Origin: Flavobacterium sp. CF136
GTDB lineage: Bacteria; Bacteroidota; Bacteroidia; Flavobacteriales; Flavobacteriaceae
NCBI RefSeq assembly: GCF_000282055.1
Contig: NZ_AKJZ01000061.1
Span: 1-64,000 of the forward strand
DNA: 64,000 nucleotides
Direction: 5' to 3'
Shown: piece by piece, positions 63,623-64,000 of the stretch
How positions within the stretch are numbered: position 1 is the stretch's first letter
Layout: the number at the start of each line of letters is the position of its first letter
Translations under genes and position numbers: made by a program
Notes under the pieces: model-generated
What the model saw: the letters and a program-made list of their open reading frames with translations, nothing else
The model's database searches: none
Told to the model about the DNA's origin: nothing

Positions 63623-64000
63623 ATGAGTTCAATTACCATCAAAGAGTTCTATCAAGATATTTTGGGAGATTCTTGTCCCGCTATCAGTCAATTTTTGACT
63701 GATAATATCCATGATGATATTGGTCATTTCAATGTCTTTAATATTCCTAAAATCTATAGAGCCTTCAAGTTAAAAACCGAAATGCCTTGCAACAGGCAAA
63801 CTTACTATAAAATAAGTTTAATCAATGGTAAAAATAAGATTGAATACACTGACAAAACCGTTGACATCGAAGATTGTGCAGTTTTGTTTGCATCTCCGAA
63901 AATTCCTTACAACTACACGAATGTCTGCACCGAACAATCAGGGCATTTTTGTGTCTTTACCAAAGATTTTTTACCTACTGTAACGATAGGATTAGAACTA
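63623..64000 (+). CDS. AraC-family transcriptional regulator, N-terminal part (cut by window end)
   Basis: Open frame of 126 codons from ATG at 63623 to the window edge without stop. The visible part is a cupin-like ligand-binding domain: FNVFNIPKIYRAFK, YYKISLINGKNKIEYTDKTVDIED and LFASPKIPYNYTNVCTEQSGHFCVFTKDFL follow the pattern of the N-terminal domain of flavobacterial AraC-type regulators. The HTH domain, if present, lies past position 64000. The start is supported by the beginning of similarity and the AT-rich leader. Confidence 0.75.
   Translation, partial: MSSITIKEFYQDILGDSCPAISQFLTDNIHDDIGHFNVFNIPKIYRAFKLKTEMPCNRQTYYKISLINGKNKIEYTDKTVDIEDCAVLFASPKIPYNYTNVCTEQSGHFCVFTKDFLPTVTIGLEL

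Noticed and set aside
1..64000. tRNA, rRNA or phage/integrase genes
   Set aside because: No cloverleaf-like tRNA sequence, rRNA segment, integrase or phage structural gene was recognised in either strand.

Overview
The window looks like a chromosomal segment of a Flavobacterium-like member of the Bacteroidota. It is AT-rich, carries three SusC/SusD pairs, has secreted proteins with short lysine-rich signal peptides or lipoboxes, encodes a GldA/GldF/GldG-type ABC transporter, shows no strong Shine-Dalgarno sequences, and contains several families of short palindromic interspersed repeats. The assignment rests on gene content and style only; no rRNA or tRNA gene was seen.

Region 1 (about 1-38160, mostly + strand) is a very large polysaccharide utilization locus (PUL) whose enzymes together fit N-glycan breakdown. 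It encodes two GH29 alpha-L-fucosidases, three GH92 alpha-mannosidases, a GH130 mannosyl-GlcNAc phosphorylase beside a sodium:solute symporter, a CBM9-like protein, a GH18 endo-acting enzyme, a glycosylasparaginase, a GH2 beta-galactosidase, a GH20 beta-hexosaminidase, a GH3 enzyme with an inserted PA14 domain, a SusC/SusD pair, a PNGase F-like amidase with an extra N-terminal domain, a sialidase-like BNR protein and a NagB-PIG-L fusion. A LytS/LytTR-type two-component pair sits inside the locus on the minus strand, divergent from the first GH92 gene. The enzymes make a near-complete route: release of the glycan (PNGase, or GH18 followed by glycosylasparaginase), trimming of sialic acid, galactose, GlcNAc, fucose and mannose, uptake of Man-GlcNAc, phosphorolysis in the cytoplasm and entry of glucosamine-6-phosphate into glycolysis. 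At 34976-35350 there is a rearrangement scar: a decayed sugar-MFS transporter start and a frameshifted second copy of the sialidase 5' end flank the PNGase gene.

Region 2 (38267-45521, minus strand) holds a pseudo-receiver/PAS/DHp-only signalling protein, an M16 metallopeptidase, a fused GldF-GldG-like ABC protein and its GldA-like ATPase.

Region 3 (45585-59502, minus strand) is two consecutive ECF sigma - FecR anti-sigma - SusC (with STN domain) - SusD cassettes without any glycosidase gene. Both have a plus-strand terminator-like hairpin in the fecR-susC gap, suggesting antisense RNAs. The second cassette has a MITE-like element between sigma and fecR.

Region 4 (59766-64000) has a PI-PLC-like phosphodiesterase, a DinB-family protein, a two-gene hypothetical lipoprotein/membrane-protein unit, and the start of an AraC-type regulator cut by the window edge.
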